From Streptomyces sp. LHD-70 (GTDB lineage Bacteria > Actinomycetota > Actinomycetes > Streptomycetales > Streptomycetaceae): a stretch of 64,000 nucleotides of DNA. Positions 32,475 through 40,610 of this stretch are shown piece by piece. A program made the position numbers and the translations under genes. The notes beneath the pieces are model-generated. The model saw only the letters and a list, made by a program, of their open reading frames with translations, was not told where the DNA came from and did no database searches. The stretch lies in the NCBI RefSeq assembly GCF_031157275.1, contig NZ_JAVIFW010000015.1:1-64000 (forward strand). Reading direction: 5' to 3'. Positions within the stretch are counted from its first letter, which is position 1. Each line of letters begins with the position of its first letter.

Positions 32475-33247
32475 CAGGTGCGGTCGCCGCGCAGGACGGC
32501 GTCGGCACCGCCGTCGACGAAGACGACCTGTCCGGTTACATGAGTGTTCTCGGGGGAGGTCAGCCAGGCGATCAGCGGGCCGATCTGCTCGGGGCGGGCG
32601 TGACCGTGCAGCGGCATCGGCGCGCTCTGCTCAACGAGCTTGCGCATCTCGGGGTCGTCCAGCAGGGGCTGGGTCATCGGCGTGATGATCACGCCGGGGC
32701 CGATGGCGTTGAGCGGGATACCCGCACCGGCCCAGTTGTCAGTGACGGCAGAGCGGCGGATCCAGCGGGAGATCGCGGCCTTGGAGGAGGAGTAGACGAG
32801 GTGCCCTTCACCTCGGTCGACGGCTGCCCGGGAAGCGGCCACCGCCGCCTCCTCGTCGTCGGCGAGCGCGGCGTCCACGATCGCGGCGTCGGTCGGGTGC
32901 ACGGAGTCTATCGAGCCGATGACCAGGGCCCGAGGGTCAGTGCCGGCGGCCAGCAGCGGGCGCAGACCGTCGAGGGTGGCAACGGCGCCGAAGTGGTTGA
33001 CCTTGATGGTGAGCGGGTCGAAGTGCGCGATGCCCGCGCAGGAGATGACGGCGTCGAGGAGGCCACCGGTCAGCTCGCGGGCGCGGGTAACGAGTTCGGC
33101 CCGGCCCTCGGCGGTGGACAGGTCGGCGGAGATGTCGCTGTCCTTGAGGTCGGCCCCGATGACGGTGTGCCCCTGCGAGCGCAGGAGGGTAAGGGTGGCC
33201 CTGCCGATGCCGGAGGCCGCTCCGGTGATGAGATAGGTGCGGGACAT
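32471..33247 (-). CDS. SDR resembling 3-alpha-hydroxysteroid dehydrogenase/carbonyl reductase (HsdA type)
   Basis: A 258-residue SDR whose layout matches the Comamonas 3-alpha-HSD/carbonyl reductase rather than a generic SDR. It has the short nucleotide motif ITGAASGIG, the Asp-containing DLKDSDISADLSTAEGR loop (about 34-50), CAG (about 70-72), VNHFGAVATLDGL (about 83-95), a catalytic SIDS (about 114) and YSSSK (about 153-157), and a DGGADAVLRGD ending. The family interconverts 3-alpha-hydroxy and 3-keto steroids with NAD(H), which would admit androsterone- or bile-acid-type substrates to the pathway. Cotranscribed with kshAB. Substrate assignment is inference. Confidence 0.75.
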   Translation of the reverse strand: MSRTYLITGAASGIGRATLTLLRSQGHTVIGADLKDSDISADLSTAEGRAELVTRARELTGGLLDAVISCAGIAHFDPLTIKVNHFGAVATLDGLRPLLAAGTDPRALVIGSIDSVHPTDAAIVDAALADDEEAAVAASRAAVDRGEGHLVYSSSKAAISRWIRRSAVTDNWAGAGIPLNAIGPGVIITPMTQPLLDDPEMRKLVEQSAPMPLHGHARPEQIGPLIAWLTSPENTHVTGQVVFVDGGADAVLRGDRTW

Positions 33248-33328
33248 GTGTTCCTCCAGAGACGGGCGGTTGGGGTGGCCGATCCGGCGCCTTTCACGGG
33301 ACGTGCCGCTTCGTTCGCCTCTTCACCT

Positions 33329-34399
33329 TCAGGAATAAGTGATCTCGACCTGGTCGGTGAGGGGCAGGGCCTGGCAGGCCAGCACATATCCCTCGGCGAT
33401 GTCCTGGTCGTCCAGGACCTCGTTGCGGAGCATCTTCACCTCACCCGCCACGACCCGGCAGGTGCAGGCGCTGCACGCGCCCTCCCGGCAGGAATAGGGG
33501 GCCTCGACCCCCGCTGCCAGGAGTACGTCGAGGAGCGGGGTTGCCGACGGCCAGACGACCGTGCGCATCTCCCCGTCGAGTTCCACGTACGCCGTGCTGC
33601 TTCCCTCGACGGGCGGGCCCTCACCGGCTGCGGCTGCCGGTGCCGGTACGTCGAAGACGTCCCCGCTCAGCGAGAAGAATCGCTCGCGGTGAATCCGATC
33701 GCCCGGCGCGCCGAGCGCAAGCAGCGCCTGCTCGGCGGCATCCATCATCGGCCCCGGACCGCAGACGAACGCCTCGCGGTCGGCGTACGGCGCAAGCGCG
33801 GCGGCCAGCCGGTCCGCGACGGGCAGACCCTGGAGCGACTCCAGCCAGTGGATCACCAGCAGCCGGTCCGGGTGGTCCTCGGTCAGCTCCCGCAGCTCGT
33901 CGCGGAAGATGACCGCAGACTCGTCGCGGTTGGCGTATAGGAGCACCACCCGGCCCTGCCCCCTCACCAGGGCCGACTTGGCGATCGACAGCACCGGCGT
34001 GATGCCGCTGCCCCCGGCGACGAGCAGCAGGTCCGTGTCGAGATCGGAGGGGGTGAAGGTGCCGGCCGGCGGCAGCACCTCCAGCTCGTCCCCCGCCACC
34101 ACCTGGTCGCACACCCAGTTGGAGCCGTATCCGCCGGCCACCCGCTTGACGGTGACCTTCAGCGGCTCGCCGGTGTGCGGTGAACTGGCGAGGGAGTAGC
34201 AGCGGGCGGCCGCCCTTCCGTCCGCCCCGGGCAGCTTCAGGGTGAGGAACTGCCCAGGGCGGTAGGCGAATCGGCCAGTGCTCTCCGGCGGTGCCTGGAG
34301 TACCAGGGAGTGCGCGTCGGCCGTCTCGGCGATCACCTCGACAACGCACAGCCGGTGCGTACGCGACCCGGTCGCCTGCCCGGCACTCGGCTCAGGCAT
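33329..34399 (-). CDS. kshB: 3-Ketosteroid 9-alpha-hydroxylase reductase KshB
   Basis: A 356-residue ferredoxin reductase. The FAD-binding barrel has RCYSLASSP (about 66-74); the NAD domain contains VAGGSGITPVLSI (about 115-127) and CGPGPMM (about 216-222). A C-terminal plant-type [2Fe-2S] domain has the ligands in CREGACSACTC plus a later Cys in ACQALP. It passes electrons from NADH to KshA. Its ATG overlaps the end of the small Cys protein by 8 bp. It is 81 bp from the downstream SDR. Length and domain order match KshB. Confidence 0.9.
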   Translation of the reverse strand: MPEPSAGQATGSRTHRLCVVEVIAETADAHSLVLQAPPESTGRFAYRPGQFLTLKLPGADGRAAARCYSLASSPHTGEPLKVTVKRVAGGYGSNWVCDQVVAGDELEVLPPAGTFTPSDLDTDLLLVAGGSGITPVLSIAKSALVRGQGRVVLLYANRDESAVIFRDELRELTEDHPDRLLVIHWLESLQGLPVADRLAAALAPYADREAFVCGPGPMMDAAEQALLALGAPGDRIHRERFFSLSGDVFDVPAPAAAAGEGPPVEGSSTAYVELDGEMRTVVWPSATPLLDVLLAAGVEAPYSCREGACSACTCRVVAGEVKMLRNEVLDDQDIAEGYVLACQALPLTDQVEITYS

Positions 34400-34619
34400 C
34401 GGCGACCTCCAGGGTGCCTTCCTCGACCGCACGGTCGATACTCCCGCGCAGCGCCAGGCAGGTCCGGATGCGGGCGGTGGTCCCGCCCTCGGCCACCCGG
34501 CCGCGGAACTCCGCGCAGACGACGGCCGCCTCGGCGGTCCATTGCACCGAGGTGTGGGCCATGCTGAACTTCTCACACAGGACCTGGTTGCCGCAGGTCA
34601 CGCACTCCACCGGCTGCAT
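34392..34619 (-). CDS. Small cysteine-rich protein between kshA and kshB
   Basis: A 75-residue protein with Cys6, Cys9 and Cys15 near the N-terminus (VECVTCGNQVLCEKFS), two more Cys in the middle (VVCAEF, RTCLAL) and a hydrophilic acidic C-terminus. It starts one base after the KshA stop and overlaps kshB, so the three are translated together. From memory, similar small proteins accompany ksh genes in other actinobacteria, but no function is established to my knowledge. A metal or Fe-S role in Ksh assembly or electron transfer is a hypothesis from the CxxC pattern. Confidence 0.75.
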   Translation of the reverse strand: MQPVECVTCGNQVLCEKFSMAHTSVQWTAEAAVVCAEFRGRVAEGGTTARIRTCLALRGSIDRAVEEGTLEVADA

Positions 34620-34620
34620 G

Positions 34621-35781
34621 TCAGGATCCGGTTTCCTTCCCCGTCTCCGCCTTCTTCTCCGCCGCGTGGCGTGCGAGGTTCTCCTTGACCTCCGCCCGCC
34701 ATGCCGCGGTGGCGCGGGTGACATCGATCTCGAACTCGAAGCGCTGCACCATCTCGTCCTTGACGTCCTCGACGTCGACGTAGAACTGCTCGTACCAGCG
34801 CCGCAGTTGGTAGACCGGGCCGTCTTCCTCGCAGAGCAGGGGGTTGTCGATCCGGCTCTTGTTCCGCCAGATCTCGATGTCCTGCTCGAAGCCGACCGTG
34901 AGGCCCTCCGAGGTGAGCCGAGCCGCTTCGGCGGCCTCCTCGTCCGACATCCCGGGCAGCTTCTTGACGATGGCCCCGTACTGGAGCATGAAGCTGTTCT
35001 CGTCGATCGGGTAATGGCAGTTGATCAGGGCCATCTCCATCTCGGCTCCCTCGGCCACCGGCGAGAAGAGGTAGTCGATCATGTATGAGGGGCCGAAGTA
35101 CGAGGCGTCGGAGCGCAGCGTGGCGCTCAGCGTGCCCAGGTTGTAGTCCTCGCGCGGCACGGTCTCCTGGTACTGGGTGGCGACGTGGCCCTCGAAGACG
35201 TTCTTGAAGTACGTGGGCATCGAGTAATGCACATAGAAGAAGTGCGCCATGTCCACGACGTTGTCCACGATTTCGCGGCAGTTGGAGCTCTCGACCCGCA
35301 CGGTCTTCCAGGTCCACTCGCTCCACTCGTCGCTGAAGGCGCCCTCGATCCGCGGGATGGTCACCTCGGGCGGCGGCGGGTTGCCCTGTGGGTCGTGCCA
35401 GACGAAGAGCTGCTTGTTCTCCTCGAGCGTGGTCCACGCGCGGGTGCGGGCGCGCGGCGGCACGCGGCGCGCGTAGGGGATGCCGGCGCAGCGGCCGTTG
35501 CCCGACCAGCGCCAGTCGTGGAAGGGACAGGCCACCGCGTCGCCCTTGACGGTGCCGTGGGCGAGGTTGCCGCCCATGTGCGGGCAGTAGGCGTTCAGGA
35601 CGTGCAGTTGTCCGTCGTCTTGGCCCTGGAATACCACCAGCTTGGTGCCGAACGCCTCGATCTCGTGCGGCTCGCCGTCCTTGAAGCCGTCGGCCAGGCC
35701 GAGGCAGTGCCAGCCCCGGGCGAAGCGGGTGGGCGGCCTGCCCGCCTCGATGACCCGGACCTCGTCGTTGAGAGCAGTCAT
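34621..35781 (-). CDS. kshA: 3-Ketosteroid 9-alpha-hydroxylase oxygenase KshA
   Basis: A 386-residue Rieske oxygenase. It hydroxylates C9 of 1,4-diene-3-keto steroids; together with KstD this causes opening of ring B. The Rieske [2Fe-2S] ligands are Cys66 and His68 (YCPHMGG) and Cys85 and His88 (CPFHDW). The mononuclear iron site appears in NVVDMAHFFYVHY with His180 and His185. Features such as ARGWHCLGL and PTYFKNVFEGH are specific to the KshA subfamily. It lies 38 bp after hsaF and next to the small Cys protein and kshB. Confidence 0.93.
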   Translation of the reverse strand: MTALNDEVRVIEAGRPPTRFARGWHCLGLADGFKDGEPHEIEAFGTKLVVFQGQDDGQLHVLNAYCPHMGGNLAHGTVKGDAVACPFHDWRWSGNGRCAGIPYARRVPPRARTRAWTTLEENKQLFVWHDPQGNPPPPEVTIPRIEGAFSDEWSEWTWKTVRVESSNCREIVDNVVDMAHFFYVHYSMPTYFKNVFEGHVATQYQETVPREDYNLGTLSATLRSDASYFGPSYMIDYLFSPVAEGAEMEMALINCHYPIDENSFMLQYGAIVKKLPGMSDEEAAEAARLTSEGLTVGFEQDIEIWRNKSRIDNPLLCEEDGPVYQLRRWYEQFYVDVEDVKDEMVQRFEFEIDVTRATAAWRAEVKENLARHAAEKKAETGKETGS

Positions 35782-35819
35782 CTTGTCCCTCCAGTGTCGG
35801 CTGCCTTGGGCAGGCGGAC

Positions 35820-36842
35820 TCAGTTCTGTGCGGCGAGTTCCACTGCGATGTCGATGAGCTGGTCCTCCTGGCCGCCGACGAGGCGCCGTTCGCCCGCGCG
35901 CAGGAGGATTTCGGCGCCGGAGACGCCGTAGCGCTCGGCCTGCCGGTAGGCGTGCTTGAGGAAGCTGGAGTAGACCCCGGCGTGGCCCATCAGCAGGGCG
36001 AGCCGGTCGAGTTGGCACTCGTCGTCCATCACCGGGCGGACCACGTCCTCCGCCGCGTCGATGATCTTCAGTACGTCGACGCCGGTGCGGATGCCCATCT
36101 TGGCGCAGACCGCGACCAGCGCCTCGACGGCGGTGTTGCCCGCGCCCGCGCCCAGGCGGCGGGTGGAGCCGTCGATCTGCAGGGCGCCGGCCTTGATGGC
36201 CGCGATGGAGTTCCCTGTACCGAGGGCCAGGTTCTCGTGTCCGTGGAAGCCGACCTCGGCGTCGTCTCCGAGTTCGGCCACCAGTGCCTCGACCCGGGCG
36301 GTGACGTCGTCCATGACCATGGCGCCGGCCGAGTCGACGACGTACACGCACTGGCAGCCCGCGTCGGCCATGATCCGGCCCTGCTGCGCCAGCTTCTCCG
36401 GTGTGGTCGAGTGGGCCATCATCAGGAAGCCGACGGTCTCCAGGCCCATCTCACGGGCGAGCCCGAAGTGCTGAATCGCGATGTCGGCCTCGGTGCAGTG
36501 GGTGGCGATGCGGCAGATGCTCGCGCCGAGCTCGCGTGCGGCCCGGATGTCGTCCTTCACCCCCAGTCCTGGGAGCATCAGGAAGGCGATCTTCGCCTCC
36601 TTCGCCGTGTCCACCGCGATCTTGATCAGCTGCTGTTCGGGGGTCTTGGAGAAGCCGTAGTTGAAGGACGAGCCGCCGAGCCCGTCGCCGTGCGTCACCT
36701 CGATCACGGGCACGCCGGCGTGGTCGAGCGCGCCGACGATGTTCCGTACGTCCTCTGCCGTGAACTGGTGCCGCTTGGCGTGCGAGCCGTCGCGCAGCGA
36801 GGAGTCGGTGATCCGGATGTCGAGGGTTTCCGAGTAGGGCAT
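35820..36842 (-). CDS. hsaF: 4-Hydroxy-2-oxo acid aldolase HsaF
   Basis: A 340-residue class II (metal-dependent) aldolase. It cleaves 4-hydroxy-2-oxohexanoate to pyruvate and propanal, passing the aldehyde to HsaG. Visible: RDGSHAKRHQF (about 18-28) with the conserved Arg and metal Asp, and HGHENLALGTGNS (about 200-212) with the two metal His. The C-terminal YSSFLKHAYRQAERYG contacts the dehydrogenase in related complexes. It is 11 bp after hsaG. A complete, typical member. Confidence 0.93.
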   Translation of the reverse strand: MPYSETLDIRITDSSLRDGSHAKRHQFTAEDVRNIVGALDHAGVPVIEVTHGDGLGGSSFNYGFSKTPEQQLIKIAVDTAKEAKIAFLMLPGLGVKDDIRAARELGASICRIATHCTEADIAIQHFGLAREMGLETVGFLMMAHSTTPEKLAQQGRIMADAGCQCVYVVDSAGAMVMDDVTARVEALVAELGDDAEVGFHGHENLALGTGNSIAAIKAGALQIDGSTRRLGAGAGNTAVEALVAVCAKMGIRTGVDVLKIIDAAEDVVRPVMDDECQLDRLALLMGHAGVYSSFLKHAYRQAERYGVSGAEILLRAGERRLVGGQEDQLIDIAVELAAQN

Positions 36843-36853
36843 GCGGGTGCTCC

Positions 36854-37765
36854 TTACGCGCCCGGGGCGAGGAGCGCCTTGGCGAACTCCTCGCCGACCT
36901 TGGTGGCGGCGGCGGTCATGATGTCGAGGTTTCCGGCGTACGGCGGCAGGTAGTCGCCCGCGCCCTCGACCTCCAGGAAGATCGCGACGCGCGCCATCCC
37001 GTCGTTCTCGGGGCGCGGATCGTCGAACTGCGGCTCGGTGCGCAGCCGGTAGCCGGGCACGTAGGCGGCGACCTGCTCGGCGATCTCCTTCACGGACAGG
37101 GCGATCGCGTCGCGGTCGGCGTCCTCGGGGATGGCGCAGAAGACGGTGTCGCGCATGATGACGGGTGGCTCGGCGGGGTTGAGGATGATGATCGCCTTGC
37201 CGCGTTCGGCGCCGCCGATGGTCTCGATGCCGCGTGAGGTGGTGCGGGTGAACTCGTCGATGTTGGCGCGGGTTCCGGGTCCGGCCGAGACGGAGGCCAC
37301 CGAGGCGACGATCTCCGCGTAGGCCACGGGGACCACGCGGGAGACCGCGTACACCATGGGGATGGTGGCCTGTCCTCCGCAGGTGATCATGTTGACGTTG
37401 GGCTTGTCGAGGTGCTCGCGCAGATTGGCGGGCGGGACGACGGCGGGGCCGACGGCGGCCGGGGTGAGGTCGATGGCTTTGATGCCGAGCTCCGCGTAGC
37501 GCGGGGCGTTGGCCCGGTGGACGTAGGCTGACGTGGCCTCGAAGACGATGTCGGGGAGCTCGTCCTGAGCGAGCAGCCAGTCCACGCCGTCGTGACTGGT
37601 CTCCAGGCCAGCCCGGCGGGCGCGGGCGAGGCCCTCGCTGTCGGGGTCGACGCCGATCATCCAGCGTGGTTCGACGAGTTCAGAGCGCTGCAGCTTGTAG
37701 AGCAGGTCGGTGCCGATGTTGCCTGATCCGACGATCGCGGCACTCGCCTTGGTCTTGCTGGTCAT
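36854..37765 (-). CDS. hsaG: Acylating aldehyde dehydrogenase HsaG
   Basis: A 303-residue CoA-dependent dehydrogenase converting propanal (or acetaldehyde) to propionyl-CoA (acetyl-CoA) with NAD+. The N-terminal IVGSGNIGTDL (about 11-21) binds NAD; the catalytic Cys is in NMITCGGQATIPM (about 125-137). It forms a channelling complex with HsaF. Two tandem ATGs exist; 37765 gives better spacing to GAGGTG than 37768. The gap to hsaE is 7 bp. Confidence 0.92.
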   Translation of the reverse strand: MTSKTKASAAIVGSGNIGTDLLYKLQRSELVEPRWMIGVDPDSEGLARARRAGLETSHDGVDWLLAQDELPDIVFEATSAYVHRANAPRYAELGIKAIDLTPAAVGPAVVPPANLREHLDKPNVNMITCGGQATIPMVYAVSRVVPVAYAEIVASVASVSAGPGTRANIDEFTRTTSRGIETIGGAERGKAIIILNPAEPPVIMRDTVFCAIPEDADRDAIALSVKEIAEQVAAYVPGYRLRTEPQFDDPRPENDGMARVAIFLEVEGAGDYLPPYAGNLDIMTAAATKVGEEFAKALLAPGA

Positions 37766-37772
37766 CATCACC

Positions 37773-38555
37773 TCAGGTGAACGAGAGGGAGACCGGGCCC
37801 AGCCCGGTGAACTCGGCGGTGAAGGTCGCTCCCGCCGTCACGTCGACGGCCCGGGTGCACGACCCGGGCAGCACCACGTGCCCCTTCCTCAGGGGCACGC
37901 CGAAGCGGGCCACGGTGCGGGCGAGCCAGGCGACGGAGACGGCCGGGTCGCCGAGCACCGCGTCGCTGCGGCCCTCGGCCAGCAGCTCACCGCCGTGTGT
38001 GAGCCGCGCGTCGATCGCCTTGAGGTCCAGTTCGCGCGGGTCCCGGCCCTCGCCGATGACGTATCCGGCGGAGGAGGCGTTGTCCGCGATGGTGTCGGCG
38101 ATGGAGATCCGCCAGTCGCGGATCCTGCTGTCGATCAACTCCAGGGCGGGCACGACGCGTTCGGTGGCGGCGAGTACATCTGCGGGGGTGCAGTTCTCGC
38201 CCGGCAGGTCGTCGCCGAGGACGAAGCCGACCTCGACCTCGATGCGCGGGGCGCAGTAGCGAGAGACGGGAACGGGGCGGTGCGGGCTCAGTTCCATGTC
38301 GTCGAGCAGGTGGCCGTAGTCCGGCTCGTCCACGCCCATCATCTGCTGCATGACGTGCGACGACAGGCCGACCTTGTGACCGCGTACCTCGGCCCCTGCG
38401 CCGACGCGGTGCCGGATGTTGATGAGCTGAATCTCGTACGCGTCCTCGGTGCCGATCTCCGGGAAGGCCTCGGTCAGCGGGGCGACCGGCGTACGGCGGT
38501 GCTCGGCGGAGCGCAGGATCTGTGCCGCGTGCTGCCTCTGGGGGTCCGTGAGCAT
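37773..38555 (-). CDS. hsaE: 2-Hydroxyhexa-2,4-dienoate hydratase HsaE
   Basis: A 260-residue member of the fumarylacetoacetate hydrolase superfamily that hydrates the dienoate released by HsaD to 4-hydroxy-2-oxohexanoate. Conserved GHKVGLSS (about 59-66), RIEVEVGFVLGDDLPG (about 105-120) with metal-binding acidic residues, and GDPAVSVAWLA (about 201-211) are present. First gene of the eight-gene hsaE-G-F-kshA operon. An IclR-type operator lies 72 bp upstream. Confidence 0.9.
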   Translation of the reverse strand: MLTDPQRQHAAQILRSAEHRRTPVAPLTEAFPEIGTEDAYEIQLINIRHRVGAGAEVRGHKVGLSSHVMQQMMGVDEPDYGHLLDDMELSPHRPVPVSRYCAPRIEVEVGFVLGDDLPGENCTPADVLAATERVVPALELIDSRIRDWRISIADTIADNASSAGYVIGEGRDPRELDLKAIDARLTHGGELLAEGRSDAVLGDPAVSVAWLARTVARFGVPLRKGHVVLPGSCTRAVDVTAGATFTAEFTGLGPVSLSFT

Positions 38556-38589
38556 GGGGATCCTCTGCGGTGCGTTGGGCTGTTCCGGG

Positions 38590-38643
38590 AGGCTAAGCGG
38601 GGTGCTCTCCGGGCGGGGAGCGCGAATTCCCGCTGACCGGGAA
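38590..38643 (-). promoter_or_regulatory. Promoter with IclR-type operator for the hsaE-kshA-kshB operon
   Basis: The palindrome ttcccgctgaccgggaa is at 38627-38643. Toward hsaE the hexamer TAGCCT (38590-38595) follows after 31 nt, the same hexamer and distance as upstream of the 2306 gene. Confidence 0.7.
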
Positions 38644-38662
38644 AGGCGCGACGCGAGACGCG

Positions 38663-38703
38663 AACGGCCCCGAGGGCCGCGGTCGGCGGCTCTCGGGGCC
38701 GTT
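38663..38703 (-). terminator. Hairpin after the Hsd4A-like SDR
   Basis: aacggccccgag (38663-38674) and ctcggggccgtt (38692-38703) form a 12-bp stem with a 17-nt GC-rich loop, 29 nt past the stop of the SDR at 38732. It separates that unit from the hsaE promoter. Confidence 0.75.
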
Positions 38704-38731
38704 GAAGAGGACTCCGCCCCGACGGGGGCTG

Positions 38732-39646
38732 CTACCGCGCGCCGTACACCGGCTGGGGGGTCTCGGCCTCGGCCAGCAGCTTGAGGGCGCTCTCGCCCGC
38801 CAGCGCCGGGGTCCAGCGCGCACCCTTGTCCGCGGTGGGTCCCGGACGCCAGCCCTCCATGACGGTGATCCGGCCGGCCTCGGCCTCGAAGACCCGGCCC
38901 GTCACTCCGGCAGAGGCGCCGGAGCCCAGCCAGACGACAAGGGGGGAGACGTTCTCCGGGGCCATGGTGTCGAACGCGCCGTCCTCGGGGGCGGCCATGG
39001 CGTCGGCGAAGGTCTGCTCGGTCATCCGGGTGCGGGCGGCCGGGGCGATCGCGTTGACCTGGACGCCGTAGTGCGCCATCTCCGCCGAGGCGACAAGCGT
39101 CAGGCCGACGATCCCGGCCTTGGCGGCGGCGTAGTTGCCCTGGCCGACGCTGCCGAGCAGACCGGCCCCGGAGCTGGTGTTGATCACGCGGGCCTCGGGC
39201 GTACGGCCGGCCTTCGCCTCGGCCCGCCAGTGCGCGGCGGCGTGCTTGAGCGGCAGGAAGTGGCCCTTGAGGTGGACTCGCATGACGGCGTCCCAGTCGT
39301 CCTCGTCGAGATTGACGAGCATGCGGTCGCGCAGGAATCCGGCGTTGTTGACCAGGGTGTCGAGGCGGCCGAAGGTGTCCACCGCGGCGGCGATGAGCGA
39401 GACAGCGCCCTCGGCGGTGGTGATGTCCCCGCCGTGGGCGACCGCCTCCCCGCCGAGCTCGCGGATCTCGTCGACGACCTGTTGGGCAGGCTGGTCCGTC
39501 CCTCCCGTGCCGTCGAGGCCGACGCCGAGGTCGTTGACGACGACTTTCGCTCCCTCGGCGGCGAAGGCGAGGGCGTGCGCGCGGCCGAGCCCGCGGCCGG
39601 CGCCGGTGACGACGGTGACGCGTCCGGTGCAGATTCCCGTGGTCAT
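38732..39646 (-). CDS. SDR of the 17-beta-HSD/Hsd4A type
   Basis: A 304-residue SDR resembling the dehydrogenase domain of peroxisomal multifunctional enzyme 2 and mycobacterial Hsd4A. VVTGAGRGLGRAHAL (about 12-26), NDLGVGLDG (about 38-46), NNAGFLRDRM (about 98-107), NTSSGAGLLGS (about 155-165) with the catalytic Ser, and YAAAK (about 170-174) are present, with the extended C-terminus found in that group. Hsd4A oxidises a 22-hydroxyacyl-CoA during side-chain degradation and has 17-beta-HSD activity. It lies 107 bp from the upstream SDR, probably in one unit controlled by the KstR2-like site at 40573. Exact substrate uncertain. Confidence 0.78.
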   Translation of the reverse strand: MTTGICTGRVTVVTGAGRGLGRAHALAFAAEGAKVVVNDLGVGLDGTGGTDQPAQQVVDEIRELGGEAVAHGGDITTAEGAVSLIAAAVDTFGRLDTLVNNAGFLRDRMLVNLDEDDWDAVMRVHLKGHFLPLKHAAAHWRAEAKAGRTPEARVINTSSGAGLLGSVGQGNYAAAKAGIVGLTLVASAEMAHYGVQVNAIAPAARTRMTEQTFADAMAAPEDGAFDTMAPENVSPLVVWLGSGASAGVTGRVFEAEAGRITVMEGWRPGPTADKGARWTPALAGESALKLLAEAETPQPVYGAR

Positions 39647-39753
39647 GGCTGTGTGTCCTTTCGGTGAGCGGATGTCTTCCGGCAGCCGCCCGGGGCAGGT
39701 ATCCCTCGACACTGCGTCGGCAGCGGGCGAGCGTCTTCACACCCGTCAGGCGG

Positions 39754-40533
39754 TCAGTTGTTGTTGACGGTGGCGGCGTTGAGGAAGGCGGGGCGTTCTC
39801 CTCCGCCGTGGACGTGCAGGGCGGCGCCGCTGATGTACGCGGCGCGGTCGGAGGCGAGGAAGACGCAGGCGTCGCCGATGTCGGAGGGATCGGCGAGCCG
39901 GCCGAGCGGCACGGTGCGGCCGACGGCGGCGATGCCGTCCTCGTCCCCGTAGTGCAGGTGGGACGATTCGGTGCGGACCATGCCGAGGACGAGCGTATTG
40001 ACCCGTACCCGGGGCGCGAATTCCACGGCCATGGAGCGCGCCAGGTTCTCCAGGCCCGCCTTGGCGGCACCGTACGCCGCGGTCCCTGGGGACGGGCGGG
40101 TCCCACTGACGCTGCCGACCATCACGATCGATCCACCGCCGCTCTGATGGCGCATCACCTCGTACGCGGCGAGGGAGGCGGTCAGCGGCGCGACGAGGTT
40201 CAGCTCGACAACCCGGGCATGGCGTTCGGCTGCGCCCTCGTCGAGCATCCGAAAGGGAGTTCCCCCGGCGTTGTTGACCAGGGTGTCAAGGCGCCCGTAC
40301 TCACTCTGTACCCGTTCGAAGAATCCCCCGATCGCCTCCGGATCGCGGAGGTCGACCGGGAGGAAGCGGGCCGTGCGCCCGGCTGCCTCGACGGGCTTGT
40401 CCGGAGCCCGTCGTGCACAGGTCACGACCTGCGCACCGGCTTCGAGCAGGGTGCGGGTGATCCCCGCACCGACGCCCCGGGTTCCGCCGGTGACGACGGC
40501 GACGGAACCGGACAGGTCGATGATCGCTGCCAA
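39754..40533 (-). CDS. SDR of the HIP gene cluster (counterpart of the SDR divergent from echA20)
   Basis: A 259-residue SDR with VVTGGTRGVGAG (about 13-24), NNAGG (about 88-92), MVGSVSGTRPS (about 137-147, Ser) and YGAAK (about 153-157). It begins with TTG at 40533, 6 nt after GGGAGG; no ATG or GTG in this frame fits better. In mycobacteria an SDR gene (Rv3549c) occupies the same position divergent from echA20, so it may act in C/D-ring breakdown. The shared intergenic region carries a KstR2-like operator. Confidence 0.75.
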   Translation of the reverse strand: MAAIIDLSGSVAVVTGGTRGVGAGITRTLLEAGAQVVTCARRAPDKPVEAAGRTARFLPVDLRDPEAIGGFFERVQSEYGRLDTLVNNAGGTPFRMLDEGAAERHARVVELNLVAPLTASLAAYEVMRHQSGGGSIVMVGSVSGTRPSPGTAAYGAAKAGLENLARSMAVEFAPRVRVNTLVLGMVRTESSHLHYGDEDGIAAVGRTVPLGRLADPSDIGDACVFLASDRAAYISGAALHVHGGGERPAFLNAATVNNN

Positions 40534-40572
40534 TTGGCACCTCCCATAGCGAGGGATCCACTGCTACCTTCA

Positions 40573-40592
40573 CCTAACAAACGTTTGGTGGA
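40573..40592. promoter_or_regulatory. KstR2-like operator between the SDR and echA20
   Basis: The 20-mer cctaacaaacgtttggtgga is an imperfect palindrome with core CAAACGTTTG. It lies 18 bp before the echA20 ATG and 39 bp before the divergent SDR start, placed to repress both directions. It matches the site at 50335 in its half-sites. Confidence 0.75.
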
Positions 40593-40610
40593 AAGGTAGC
40601 TGATCTGCTC

